A DNA stretch of 64,000 nt, taken from Picocystis sp. L7 (Eukaryota; Chlorophyta; Picocystophyceae; Picocystales; Picocystaceae). The stretch lies in assembly GCA_020975725.1 (NCBI GenBank), contig QXJR01000005.1, forward strand, positions 558,001-622,000. The letters run 5' to 3'. A program made the position numbers and the translations under genes. This document shows, one piece after another, positions 11,095 to 21,900 of this stretch (its first letter is position 1; every line of letters begins with the position of its first letter). A model generated the notes under the pieces. That model was not told where the DNA came from. It worked only from the letters and a program-made list of their open reading frames with translations, and ran no database searches.

Positions 11095-11733
11095 ATGTTT
11101 CGCCTCAGCGAGGGAAAGGAAGAGCGAGAAAGAAAAATCCTAGAATGCGCATCTACAGACCCGTTGCTTGCGTTGGTGATTTCCGTCATCCATTTTGAAT
11201 GGAATGTACTGCGTGCATGTATTGCCTTAAGCAAAGAGCCGAACGTCATCGTAAGGAAGCAATTGAAGGGATCACCAGGGCTACCAAGGCTGTCAAGCAA
11301 GTGGGAAGAAATCATTGATGACAGGTCCCTTCAGGACTTGCTGGGAGCCAATTTGTGGAAGGAGATGATGGGCGCTTACAAGACACGGAACAGACTTGTT
11401 CATGGAGAGGGGTCTTCCGGCCCCCACTTTGCGAGAGACCAGGTTACAGTGGTTTCGGATGCAGTAGAGAACGCTCGAGCTTATGCAGAAAGTGCTGGTG
11501 CAAACTTATATCAAAGACTTCAAGTTCGAAAACTCTCCACGGTCAACGCAACCATTATTGGACATCAGCTTACAGCAAGTGGCTCTTTGAAGAAGCTCCA
11601 CTTGCGGGACGACAGTGGATTGAGCTTTTCCTGCACTGTGGGAAGGATACCAAGCATCAAAAGGCAGATGCCATCCCTTCTGCATGGGATTGGTGTACGG
11701 GTGGTGAGTGGCTTTAGCAAAAGGAATGACTAA
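11095..11733 (+). CDS. HEPN-domain protein
   Basis: 212 residues, ATG to TAA, no intron. The first about 145 residues are predicted mostly helical: a charged first helix, then a long amphipathic helix (LLALVISVIHFEWNVLRACIALS), a loop, WEEIIDD and LWKEMMGAYKTRNRLVHGEG. The last piece, residues about 95-106, holds R-N-R-L-V-H, the R-x4-H signature of HEPN domains, usually followed by G as here. In HEPN families the Arg and His form an RNase site at the dimer interface. Many bacterial members act in defence or toxin systems, and eukaryotic ones occur in RNA processing and stress responses. The helix layout and motif support the fold; RNase activity is inferred. The C-terminal 65 residues (LHLRDDSGLSFSCTVGR onward) are not recognised. 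The gene is isolated, with no cognate partner within 2 kb. Confidence 0.62.
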   Translation: MFRLSEGKEERERKILECASTDPLLALVISVIHFEWNVLRACIALSKEPNVIVRKQLKGSPGLPRLSSKWEEIIDDRSLQDLLGANLWKEMMGAYKTRNRLVHGEGSSGPHFARDQVTVVSDAVENARAYAESAGANLYQRLQVRKLSTVNATIIGHQLTASGSLKKLHLRDDSGLSFSCTVGRIPSIKRQMPSLLHGIGVRVVSGFSKRND

Positions 11734-14160
11734 GGGTATCCCACACATGCTACGTTCGTGAGGGTACTGTCCGCTGTAGAAAATGTGTAGTCGGTGACTG
11801 TGTCTCCATGTGCAGTACTTCCTTCACTTGGGCTCCGAGCTCCTCCTGTAAGAAGTTGTACATCACATGCTTCCCGAATCACATGGGGATTCCACACGAT
11901 GCTGGGAAAAATTTGCTAAACTAAAAACTTTTGGCGGCACCTTGTGATAGGCCAGAGGAACCACTGTCCTTGCTGGAAGAGCACCATTCTCTTATGACAT
12001 ATTATTGCATACCTCTTTGGTCTTTGCATGTCTGCTGACCTGGAGTGAGCAAGCAAAATCAGACGATTCAGCGATGCTTGCTTGCTACAGTCTTGATGTC
12101 CGGTCCATCGCCCATGCTTTTGGAGCCTTCTATTGATTTTCCCTTCATTCCCTTTGGTTGATTTTTGCCTCTCCAATGGGACTCAAGAGTGCATGCCTAC
12201 ATTCCCATTCAGTAATATTTAGCACCGCCAGCAAGTGGGACTATCCCTACTTTTCCAAGGTTTTCCTACTTATTTCCGTTCGGTTCCTTTCTCCTCAAAG
12301 TTGGCATGGCCGAGTAAGATCGAACGATGGATGGGCCATCCATGTGAAGAGAAGGAACCATGTATCGCCAGAGGACGCAGTAGCTCTCTCTCATTCTCCG
12401 ATCGACCTTGCGTCGACGACGAGCGAGTGCTACCTCTTCCGCGAAGAAAGCGGTGGTTCTCTCTTGGATCTGCCCCTGTGGAAGAGTGTGTTTACGATTG
12501 TGATGCGTCCGTCCCCCTTTTGCCACGTCCAAGTCGTTGCATCCCAGAGGCGTTCGAATCTGACAGAGGAAGCACGTCAAGATCGCATGCGAGGGATGGC
12601 GTGCATCCATCCCATACCGCAACCTTCATCCCCCTTGTGTCCTTTATTCCGATGGCGAGGTCCTCACATCGGATGGGTTGGACGTGGCCATGTCCATCTG
12701 TGTCTCCCTGTTGATGGATCCATGTGGATCACGCCCAAGGACCCTGGGACCCTCCATGTGGGGATCATTCCACCACTCCCCATCGGAGAAGATTCTCCCT
12801 CGAAGGGGCAAGGAGGGTGGTGCAATTCGCGAAGACGAACCCAATCCATCCGCTTACATTCGAGGGATCCACACGAGCTGTTCCTCCCTTCCTTCGGACG
12901 CGTCGCGTGCGAAGGAGGGACACAAGCGCACGATGGATCGAACCAAGGGCGAGGCGAAACCCATAGCGAGGTATCCGGATCGTGTCCGACGGTCAAACAC
13001 GCGTGGAAAGCGCGGGGAACGGATGGACGATCCACGAAGACATGGCCGACTTGAAAGCGTTTGCCAATTCATACGTAGATGCGGGACCACTCGAAAGATG
13101 CAGTGCGATCGAAGCTGCCGAATTCAAGCGAAGAACACGCGGCTATGGACGAGGCCCAGGTGATGCGGATGAAACTCACGGCATCTAGGCGGAAGGACGC
13201 TCAGGCCCGTTCCTTCCTGTACGTTCGACATGCATGACGTCGAATGCACAAAATTCTGACCCGTCGTTTCGTCTGTGTTCTCTTCGAGTCCGCTCTACGG
13301 CTTCAAGCAAGCGATCGTGCAATGGCGATGCAAACCGATTGCCCATGGCATTGCCCGTGGTGGGCAAATTCCCGGGGAGAGGGACCTGCCCTGCCTTTTC
13401 CATGCAGCGTCTTGTCATAGGTGTGCTGGGCACGAGCTTCAAAACTTTGCCGACTCAAAGGGACACCGTCACAACGAACTTGGGAAATGCTTGTCCACAT
13501 TGTGCTCACCATCGTTGCATACTTTGTAGAAGACATGACAGCTCGTAAAGGAATGGACGTCCCCACCGTTGCAAGTCAACTCTACAACAAGTAAAGCCAG
13601 AATGACTGCGTGTGCCACAAAGTCTTTATCTCTTAGCGAGCAAATTGCATGTCGACGCTACTTCACCGCCAAGCTGATTTTTGAAGAAGAAGGCCGAAGA
13701 GAATTGCATGCGTCGATCCAAGGTACAATCAATTCCCCAACCCAGTCGAAACATGCTCCTTCTTATGGTTCGTGTTTCAAAAGGTCAATTTTCTGCTTTG
13801 AGCAGAAATATGCAAATTGGCAATCGAATGTTTCGTATTGCCTTGTTATTCAATGGATCTTCGAGATGGCTGATGGATCAACGTTTCTACACTCTCTTCG
13901 CGTCGCAAGTCGGTTTTCTCTTGCTGGTCGCAATTGACAAAGAGTATGCCCTGACGATCCACTGGTCACTGTCCTTCCAGCAGCCAACGTATGTCACAAG
14001 AGTGCTTCGCATTGATTCCGGATTTTTCTAGGTACTTTCATACCCTAGTAGAAGAAATGCCTCGTAACCAACGGATGTTTTGTCGGTGCGATAGATTCTC
14101 CCACTCGTAACCTGCAAAGAATTTGCAAGGTAACAACTGTAGCTTGAGCTACCCTTGATG
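11734..14160. other. intergenic, no supported gene
   Basis: Contains another GC-rich, stop-poor block (about 12.25-13.2 kb) with a 298-codon plus frame and overlapping minus frames, none with a domain or plausible composition. A plus frame at 13681-14031 has a hydrophobic segment (FYTLFASQVGFLLLVAI) and could be a relic of a membrane protein, but support is weak. Confidence 0.45.
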
Positions 14161-15555
14161 TCACAACTTTTCTCTTGGGATAAAGGACGGAACAGACCTC
14201 ATTGCGAACGGAGGATTGTAAGCATTGGCATGGACACAAAACTCATGGTGCTTATCCTCCAACAGAAGGTAGATTATACCCAACCCCAATAATCCCATAA
14301 TTGATGCAAAGGGCCGGTCCAAAGGTGTGGTAGGTTCTCTTTTGAAAAGGCCCTGTGGTGCAGCTTCAGGGCCAGACTGAAGCCATTGTCTTGACAGAAG
14401 CGCATATATATATGAGAGGAACGAGGCTTTCCTGTTGAAATGCATGTGTCCTGATTGATTGACCTTGGACTTCTGGCCCTTCTTGTACTTGTGCAGGATG
14501 GCGATCCAAACATGCGCCGAGAACTGGACAACAAGGGAATCGCCCCTCCTACCCTTCAAGTACTCGCAATTGCGGTGCATGCGCTGTTTCCCTGCGTTGT
14601 TCCTTACCTCGGCACCCGTGCTCGCATTCACCGCAAAGAGGTGCGGTTGCGCATTGTTCCCCCCCATCGCATCCATCAGCCAAACCAAATCGGAGTCGTA
14701 CTTGGGCCAGGCCAAGCCGTCGTTGCGCACCAACGGGACGGTGTTCCTCTTTCCCAATGCCGTAGAGGCCGTCCTCAACGGAATCGTTCGCGGACGTGCA
14801 GTCCTCTGACTCGGATTTTCTACAGGATCGTCGGAAGAAGGGTCCAACTGATCCAGGCACAGCAGACGGATTCCATCGCTCCTCCCCGCCACGGTGACCA
14901 GGCAAGCATGCGTTCCGTTCTTGGTTGCGCGGTAAAACAGCCGCACGTCCTGCACGCCACGCAAGCAGCACAGCGTCCGCTTCCACACGTCTCGATCCTG
15001 CACGCCTCCTTCGTACACCACGTGGGTGTTCCTGGCGGATTGGAGCGCCTCCTCGTACTTCTTGGCGGTGGTGAGAAGCGCCTTCACGTCCTTGCGATCG
15101 ATCGCTTCGTCCACGACGGCGTTTGCATCCACGACGTCTCTTGGTTGATCGGGCATCGCCATCTCCAGTACGGGCTGCTTTCGAAGGAGCTTGGTGACGT
15201 TGGCGGCATGCAGCACGCCCACCGCGGCGTTGTTTCCCCACCTCTGTCCGCCTTTGCCGTGTCCGCGCACGGCCACCAGGAACGCGTCCTCTTCCACTTT
15301 AGTCGGCACCCGCGTCATCGCCACGTTGCTGTAGGTCGCGGCGCATCGTTGGTGTCCCTCTCGTGTGGAATCGAACACCAGCGGCATGGATCGTCGTTCT
15401 TCCACCACCCAGAAGCGATGGGCCCACGGTTCGGTGCGATTGCGCTCGATCAAGACGGAAGGGAGCGCAACTGCCTTCCCACGCGTCCACGTCCAAGCGA
15501 TCCACCAGCACGTCCACGAGAGAGACGCGCGCGTCCGCACGCGCGCGTCTTGCAT
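14161..15555 (-). CDS. unknown single-pass membrane protein
   Basis: Open from 15786 to a TGA at 14161. I place the start at the ATG at 15555 because the frame upstream of it has the arginine-rich composition of the GC-rich spacer; the ATG at 15387 is an alternative. That gives about 464 residues. The body has balanced composition, unlike its antisense, and shows VEEDAFLVAVRGHGKGG, a helical stretch with AAVGVLHAANVTKLL and VVDEAIDRKDVKALLTTAKKYEEAL, a cysteine pair (TLCCLRGVQDV), and LVWLMDAMGGNNAQPHLF with the sequon NAST. A hydrophobic segment near the C-terminus (ASIMGLLGLGIIYLLLE) is a likely membrane anchor followed by a short tail with FCVHANAYNPPF. The HLFAVNASTGAEV stretch faintly recalls a PQQ-type propeller strand, but a single repeat is not evidence. 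I do not recognise the family. Confidence 0.5.
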   Translation of the reverse strand: MQDARVRTRASLSWTCWWIAWTWTRGKAVALPSVLIERNRTEPWAHRFWVVEERRSMPLVFDSTREGHQRCAATYSNVAMTRVPTKVEEDAFLVAVRGHGKGGQRWGNNAAVGVLHAANVTKLLRKQPVLEMAMPDQPRDVVDANAVVDEAIDRKDVKALLTTAKKYEEALQSARNTHVVYEGGVQDRDVWKRTLCCLRGVQDVRLFYRATKNGTHACLVTVAGRSDGIRLLCLDQLDPSSDDPVENPSQRTARPRTIPLRTASTALGKRNTVPLVRNDGLAWPKYDSDLVWLMDAMGGNNAQPHLFAVNASTGAEVRNNAGKQRMHRNCEYLKGRRGDSLVVQFSAHVWIAILHKYKKGQKSKVNQSGHMHFNRKASFLSYIYALLSRQWLQSGPEAAPQGLFKREPTTPLDRPFASIMGLLGLGIIYLLLEDKHHEFCVHANAYNPPFAMRSVPSFIPREKL

Positions 15556-16249
15556 CGCGAAAGGGAACGAGGAAGGCGCGTCGAAAGGAAAGCGAACTTT
15601 GCGACGTCGAGTTGGAAGGAAGGTCGTGGAACGAGAAACGTTCCTTTCGTTTCCTTTCGTAAAAGGTCGCCTCCGAAAAAAGGAACCACGAAACCGAGGG
15701 ATCGACTCTACGTTTCGACCCCTGAACGACTCGGTACCTCGATCGGGTTCGAAAGGATTCGATCGTTCCCACAACACCGATCCCATCGAAAGGGATCGAG
15801 GAACGGTAGGAGGGAGGACCCCGATCGGTCCAAAGAAGAGAAGCGAAAGGAAAAGATGGGAAGGTTACTGGTGGGCAAGACGGCGGAACGAGGAGCAAGG
15901 TCGATGACCAAAACGCGTGGGTGGTGTTCCAAGTCGAGGGAAAAGGATGGAATGGCCGTTCGAGGACAATCGTAGACGAAAGTCCATGGAATCGAGAGGG
16001 GAGGGTTCGTGCGTCGTCGAACGATGCGCTTTGCGAGAGCATGGGCGCATGGAATGGATGCAAAAGATTCGAACAAAGACGACATGACGATGCACTGCAT
16101 TCTATCATGCAACTAGTTTACACAAGGATGGACAAATGAGGCATGTCCCCCCGAGGTCGCTTGCATCGTCGGCTCTATCGCGAAGGCTTGTCATGTTCGA
16201 CACCCATCGTAGAGGTCAAGCATATCAAAGCGCAAAACTAACCTAGGCC
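15556..16249. other. intergenic, no supported gene
   Basis: Upstream region of the minus-strand membrane protein gene. GC-rich with TTTCG/CGAAA words; frames open on both strands for compositional reasons. No promoter motif that I can defend. Confidence 0.4.
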
Positions 16250-16479
16250 TGATTCGCGTTCCACCTTCGATGCATCCTCCACACGCAGGTGGTATCGACG
16301 CCCGACCCCCAAACCGCCGAATTCCACTTTGGTTCATGTTGCGATCAAGGTCGCAACATTCAAAGCCGAATGCAAGTCCAAGGCGTGCCTCTGATCCATT
16401 CCTTTCGGACAAAGTGAGTCGGAGGCTCCACGTGCGTCCAGTACCGATGTTGTTGCCCTCCATGAGCATCGTTGGCTTG

Positions 16480-16919
16480 TCAATCCACCCCAACAAAGTG
16501 CACATTGACCTTGTGCGAATTCAGGGTGAAAGTGAGTAGTGCTCTCATGGTGGGAACAGGGTGGAGTTGATCCATGTAGTAGACCACGTGATCCCTATTG
16601 TGACCTTGATAAGCGGGGGTGTTACAAGCCTCCTCTTTCCTTGCTTTCACTTCGATCACCACACGCTCTCCAACCTCTGTCCAAGGGTTTCCAATCGTCC
16701 ACACCAAATCTGCATTCGAACCGATACTTGTGTGAACTTGGGATTATAAAACAGCAGCTTGCGGGACTTATTGCAAGCGGTGTGGAGGAGCCGGCGCGAT
16801 GGATGGAACGGATGGTCGTAATGTGCAATCATGGATTGGAGTTTATTTTCAAGCTGGCGTTCGGTTAGCTGCAATTTCGGCTGCTCCTTCTTACGGATGA
16901 TCCATGCGCAATAGTACAA
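16480..16919 (-). pseudogene. decayed nuclease-like gene fragment
   Basis: Two overlapping minus frames together look like the remains of one host gene. The upstream frame (16919 to about 16710) has a lysine/glutamine-rich helix, LQLTERQLENKLQSM. The downstream frame (16707-16480) reads NPWTEVGERVVIEVKARK, then VVYYMDQLHPV, then HKVNVHFVGVD. The order E-V-K, then a tyrosine/glutamine helix, then a terminal strand, is that of YqaJ-type or other PD-(D/E)XK exonuclease cores, which are frequent in algal genomes. The frame changes in the 16710-16735 stretch, so it is either frameshifted or carries an unrecognised intron. Family assignment is tentative. Confidence 0.3.
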
Positions 16920-16932
16920 TTCTTGTACGATT

Positions 16933-17658
16933 TGTTACGCAAGGTCACGCTACCCCCATAGAGGGTAGCTCCCATTCAAAGGATAGACAGTAACAATTGC
17001 AATGAATAGTGGGGAGAGTCCTACCCTTAGTAAGGACTTACCCGGCTCTGAGCCCAATACTCTCGGCGAGACGGGAAGTCCCCCCAATCAAGACTGGGAC
17101 CGAAGGGACCAGCTTCAGGAACCCGGGTTCATCCCCCTTACTGATTGGGAAACAGACCCGGGCTCAGTCGGGGCGAATCTCCCCCCAAGTGGATCGAACG
17201 GTGGAATACCCTGGTGACCGGATAGGGTCGGCAACGACACAGCCCGAGGACCGTCCGATGGGGACGCGGGGGCCCACGTGGACCCCCAACTACCTGTTGA
17301 GCGGATAAGGAGGGCAGTTTCCACCACTCGTTCTCCTCGAGAGATCGAAAGAAGAAGGGGAGCAACCCACTTGCTAGAATAGAACTTTGCTTGAGCCAGC
17401 AACCGGCTGTCCCTTTCCCTCGTGAGCTTGGTGCGCCATTCTCTTCGGTCGCCAACTGCTCCGGACGACCAGCAAGAAGCTCTCCTACGACCCCAACCGA
17501 GAGGAACTCCTCACTTGAAAAAGAAAGCGAGAGAAGACCGGAAACTAGGGACCTCCCAAGGCGCTCTACGACCCTTTTTCCTCCAACAACCGGACAAGGA
17601 CAAGGTGCATAGGGAGAAAACGTGTGTGAAAAGTGTCCCTCACGGACGCTTGGTAACA
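16933..17658 (+). repeat. solo LTR, Gypsy-type
   Basis: A 726-bp segment beginning TGTTACGC and ending GGTAACA, with the direct repeat GATT immediately outside both ends (16929-16932 and 17659-17662). The 4-bp target duplication matches those of the two full Gypsy elements in this window. No coding sequence of its own, so it is read as a solo LTR. It carries a near-palindrome around a CACGTG core at 17265-17284. Its 3' end is shared with the LTR ending at 63770. Confidence 0.7.
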
Positions 17659-18049
17659 GATTCGAGGTGCATTGACCAAGGCAACAAAACCGTCCTCCTC
17701 TAGATCGTCGCTATTATCAGAGGATGGTTCCTCCACTTCGTGACAAGGGGTTTCGTGATACAGCGAAGAAACACCGATAATCTACGTGGCAAGTTCAACA
17801 AATCTTTTTTTGGCATCACTTGCCTGTTCCAACAAAGAGTTCCTAGTGTGACGTATGCCACTCCTCCTCCATTGTTTTCGGGTGAAACGGATCAATGGAA
17901 GTTGCACGATTTGGGCCACAGCCAGCGCGGAGTGTGGCCGCCTTATGAATCCATGCAAGCACATGGTGCTTGTCGCATTTGGACCTTTTTTTTGTAAGAG
18001 CAACCCGTTCTAGGATAGCAGCAGGGTAAGTGTCAGTGCAACCCAACAA
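17659..18049. other. intergenic, no feature recognised
   Basis: Short AT-richer stretch between the solo LTR and the dispersed repeat. No gene, RNA or repeat structure recognised. Confidence 0.4.
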
Positions 18050-18904
18050 GTCTTGAATTCGATGGATGTATTGGACTCGACAAAGACAAATCTGCTTCCC
18101 TTGGAACATCCCATAGTTGGTCACCAATGCAGTCCGAAGTTTTGTCACCGGATTGAAGCGAAAATTCGTGGTAAGCCGTCTTGGCAACCAATGGTTTCCT
18201 TTGTTTGGATCTTGCGGTGCTTCACCTTTGAGTGCCATCGATATTGCGGTTCTTGAAATCTTGGTAGTATTTCCGTGATCAGCTCCTTCATTGATTGCAA
18301 TGAGAAGAATTTGGAGAGCATGATGGAGCGATGTAATCGACGTTGTTCACGATCCATTCATTCACCATTCCGATGTGTTGCATACCTTTACTATCTCGGG
18401 GCACCCATCGAGTCCCGATTTGAACTAGACCAATTAGGAGTATCCACGTGGGGTCTCTAGAGACCACCCCCCTTTTATTGACCTGAAGTGACCCCAAACA
18501 GGCACGAGACTGCCACTTATTGTAAGGCGAGCAAGGGTCGAAGATCGTTCCGTTGCGAAGTAGAGCTTTTGCCCCGGAATCAGGGTCCATGGCACGGGCC
18601 TATGAAGCGTAACCTAGGGAAACAGGTTTCCCATCGGTGCGACTCGTGCCTAGGGAGCACTTTCCACTTGGCAGCCCTTCACGTAACCACGGTGCATGCG
18701 AGTGGGGCGCCAGGCTGTCGTGCCCATTCAAGGGGCAATACTTCTGCCATCATTGCTTCGTAATACATAAGAATCACTTTGCTTCGAGAGAAAAGACGTC
18801 CACTTGCCGTTCCCTCAAGAGAAAAGGAGCGTTGCCACACCATGTAATATTGCGCTTTGGATATGAACCTTTGCCTTGCTCACTCCACGAATTCTTACGC
18901 AATA
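18050..18904 (+). repeat. dispersed repeat, copy 1 (flank of the large array)
   Basis: Alignable over its whole length to 57560-58470 in the same orientation. Shared anchors include the stretch around GAATTCGATGG at the start, a GACCTGAAGTGACCCCAAACA block, and the GACGTC..ACTTGCCGTTCCCTCAA block just before the tandem units. In both places the repeat runs directly into 66-bp-type units, so array and flank form one repeated unit. No open reading frame or known family; possibly an old LTR-element fragment. Confidence 0.65.
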
Positions 18905-21900
18905 GTGTGAGAGAAGGGACAATTGGTCGTCTTTTTCTCTCGAGTCGAGTCCATTCCGTGCGTGTTTGAGTGAGCAAAGGGACAAGACGTAATAGTCCCG
19001 TTCTCTCGAGTCCAATCCATTCCATGGGTCTTTGGTGTGAGAGGGAAGGGACCATTTGTGGTCTCGTTCTCTCGAGTCCAATCCATTCCATGGGTCTTTG
19101 GTGTGAGAGAGAAGGGACGATTCCGAGTGTCGTTCTCTCGACTCGAGTCCATTCCATGGGTCTTTGGTGTGAAAGGGAAGGGACGATTCCGAGTGTCGTT
19201 CTCTCGAGTCCAATCCATTCCATGGGTCTTTGGTGTGAAAGGGAAGGGACCATTTGTGGTCTCGTTCTCTCGAGTCCAATCCATTCCAAGGGTCTTTGGT
19301 GTGAGAGGGAAGGGACCATTTGTGGTCTCGTTCTCTCGAGTCCAATCCATTCCATGGGTCTTTGTGTGAAAGACAAGAGACGATTTGTAGTCTCGTTCTC
19401 TCGAGTCGAGTCCATTCCGTGGGTCTTTGTGTGAAAGACAAGGGACGATTTGTAGTCTCGTTCTCTCGACTCGAGTCCATTCCATGGGTCTTTGGTGTGA
19501 AAGGGAAGGGACGATTCCGAGTGTCGTTCTCTCGACTCGAGTCCATTCCATGGGTCTTTGGTGTGAAAGGGAAGGGACGATTCGGAGTCTCGTTCTCTCG
19601 AGTCCAATCCATTCCATGGGTCTTTGGTGTGAGAGGGAAGGGACCATTTGTGGTCTCGTTCTCTCGAGTCCAATCCATTCCATGGGTCTTTGGTGTGAGA
19701 GAGAAGGGACGATTCCGAGTGTCGTTCTCTCGACTCGAGTCCATTCCATGGGTCTTTGGTGTGAAAGGGAAGGAACGATTCGGAGTCTCGTTCTCTCGAG
19801 TCCAATCCATTCCATGGGTCTTTGGTGTGAGAGGGAAGGAACGATTCGGAGTCTCGTTCTCTCGAGTCCAATCCATTCCATGGGTCTTTGGTGTGAGAGA
19901 GAAGGGACGATTCCGAGTGTCGTTCTCTCGACTCGAGTCCATTGCATGGGTCTTTGGTGTGAAAGGGAAGGAACGATTCGGAGTCTCGTTCTCTCGAGTC
20001 CAATCCATTCCATGGGTCTTTGGTGTGAGAGGGAAGGGACCATTTGTGGTCTCGTTCTCTCGAGTCCAATCCATTCCAAGGGTCTTTGGTGTGAGAGGGA
20101 AGGGACCATTTGTGGTCTCGTTCTCTCGAGTCCAATCCATTCCATGGGTCTTTGGTGTGAGAGGGAAGGGACCATTTGTGGTCTCGTTCTCTCGAGTCCA
20201 ATCCATTCCATGGATCTTTGGTGTGAGAGAGAAGGGACGATTCCGAGTGTCGTTCTCTCGACTCGAGTCCATTCCATGGGTCTTTGGTGTGAAAGGGAAG
20301 GAACGATTCGGAGTCTCGTTCTCTCGAGTCCAATCCATTCCATGGGTCTTTGGTGTGAGAGGGAAGGGACCATTTGTGGTCTCGTTCTCTCGAGTCCAAT
20401 CCATTCCAAGGGTCTTTGGTGTGAGAGAGAAGGGACGATTCCGAGTGTCGTTCTCTCGACTCGAGTCCATTCCATGGGTCTTTGGTGTGAAAGGGAAGGG
20501 ACGATTCCGAGTGTCGTTCTCTCGACTCGAGTCCATTCCATAGGTCTTTGGTGTGAAAGGGAAGGAACGATTCGGAGTCTCGTTCTCTCGAGTCCAATCC
20601 ATTCCATGGGTCTTTGGTGTGAGAGGGAAGGGACCATTTGTGGTCTCGTTCTCTCGAGTCCAATCCATTCCATGGGTCTTTGGTGTGAGAGAGAAGGGAC
20701 GATTCCGAGTGTCGTTCTCTCGACTCGAGTCCATTCCATGGGTCTTTGGTGTGAAAGGGAAGGAACGATTCGGAGTCTCGTTCTCTCGAGTCCAATCCAT
20801 TCCATGGGTCTTTGGTGTGAAAGGGAAGGGACGATTCGGAGTCTCGTTCTCTCGAGTCCAATCCATTCCATGGGTCTTTGGTGTGAGAGGGAAGGGACCA
20901 TTTGTGGTCTCGTTCTCTCGAGTCCAATCCATTCCATGGGTCTTTGGTGTGAGAGAGAAGGGACGATTCCGAGTGTCGTTCTCTCGACTCGAGTCCATTC
21001 CATGGGTCTTTGGTGTGAAAGGGAAGGAACGATTCGGAGTCTCGTTCTCTCGAGTCCAATCCATTCCATGGGTCTTTGGTGTGAGAGGGAAGGAACGATT
21101 CGGAGTCTCGTTCTCTCGAGTCCAATCCATTCCATGGGTCTTTGGTGTGAGAGAGAAGGGACGATTCCGAGTGTCGTTCTCTCGACTCGAGTCCATTGCA
21201 TGGGTCTTTGGTGTGAAAGGGAAGGAACGATTCGGAGTCTCGTTCTCTCGAGTCCAATCCATTCCATGGGTCTTTGGTGTGAGAGGGAAGGGACCATTTG
21301 TGGTCTCGTTCTCTCGAGTCCAATCCATTCCAAGGGTCTTTGGTGTGAGAGGGAAGGGACCATTTGTGGTCTCGTTCTCTCGAGTCCAATCCATTCCATG
21401 GATCTTTGGTGTGAGAGAGAAGGGACGATTCCGAGTGTCGTTCTCTCGACTCGAGTCCATTCCATGGGTCTTTGGTGTGAAAGGGAAGGAACGATTCGGA
21501 GTCTCGTTCTCTCGAGTCCAATCCATTCCATGGGTCTTTGGTGTGAGAGGGAAGGGACCATTTGTGGTCTCGTTCTCTCGAGTCCAATCCATTCCAAGGG
21601 TCTTTGGTGTGAGAGAGAAGGGACGATTCCGAGTGTCGTTCTCTCGACTCGAGTCCATTCCATGGGTCTTTGGTGTGAAAGGGAAGGGACGATTCCGAGT
21701 GTCGTTCTCTCGACTCGAGTCCATTCCATAGGTCTTTGGTGTGAAAGGGAAGGAAAGATTCGGAGTCTCGTTCTCTCGAGTCCAATCCATTCCATGGGTC
21801 TTTGGTGTGAGAGGGAAGGGACCATTTGTGGTCTCGTTCTCTCGAGTCCAATCCATTCCATGGGTCTTTGGTGTGAGAGAGAAGGGACGATTCCGAGTGT

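Noticed and set aside
12158-13054. 298-codon plus frame as a host gene
   Set aside because: No domain, no hydrophobic or motif pattern, and equally long frames overlap on the other strand in a GC-rich block.
14161-15555. PQQ-type beta-propeller assignment for the membrane protein
   Set aside because: Only one strand-like match (HLFAVNASTGAEV); a propeller needs several repeats.
14455-15975. 506-codon plus-strand frame as a gene
   Set aside because: Histidine/arginine-rich translation typical of an antisense shadow. The minus frame at 14161-15555 has far better protein-like composition.
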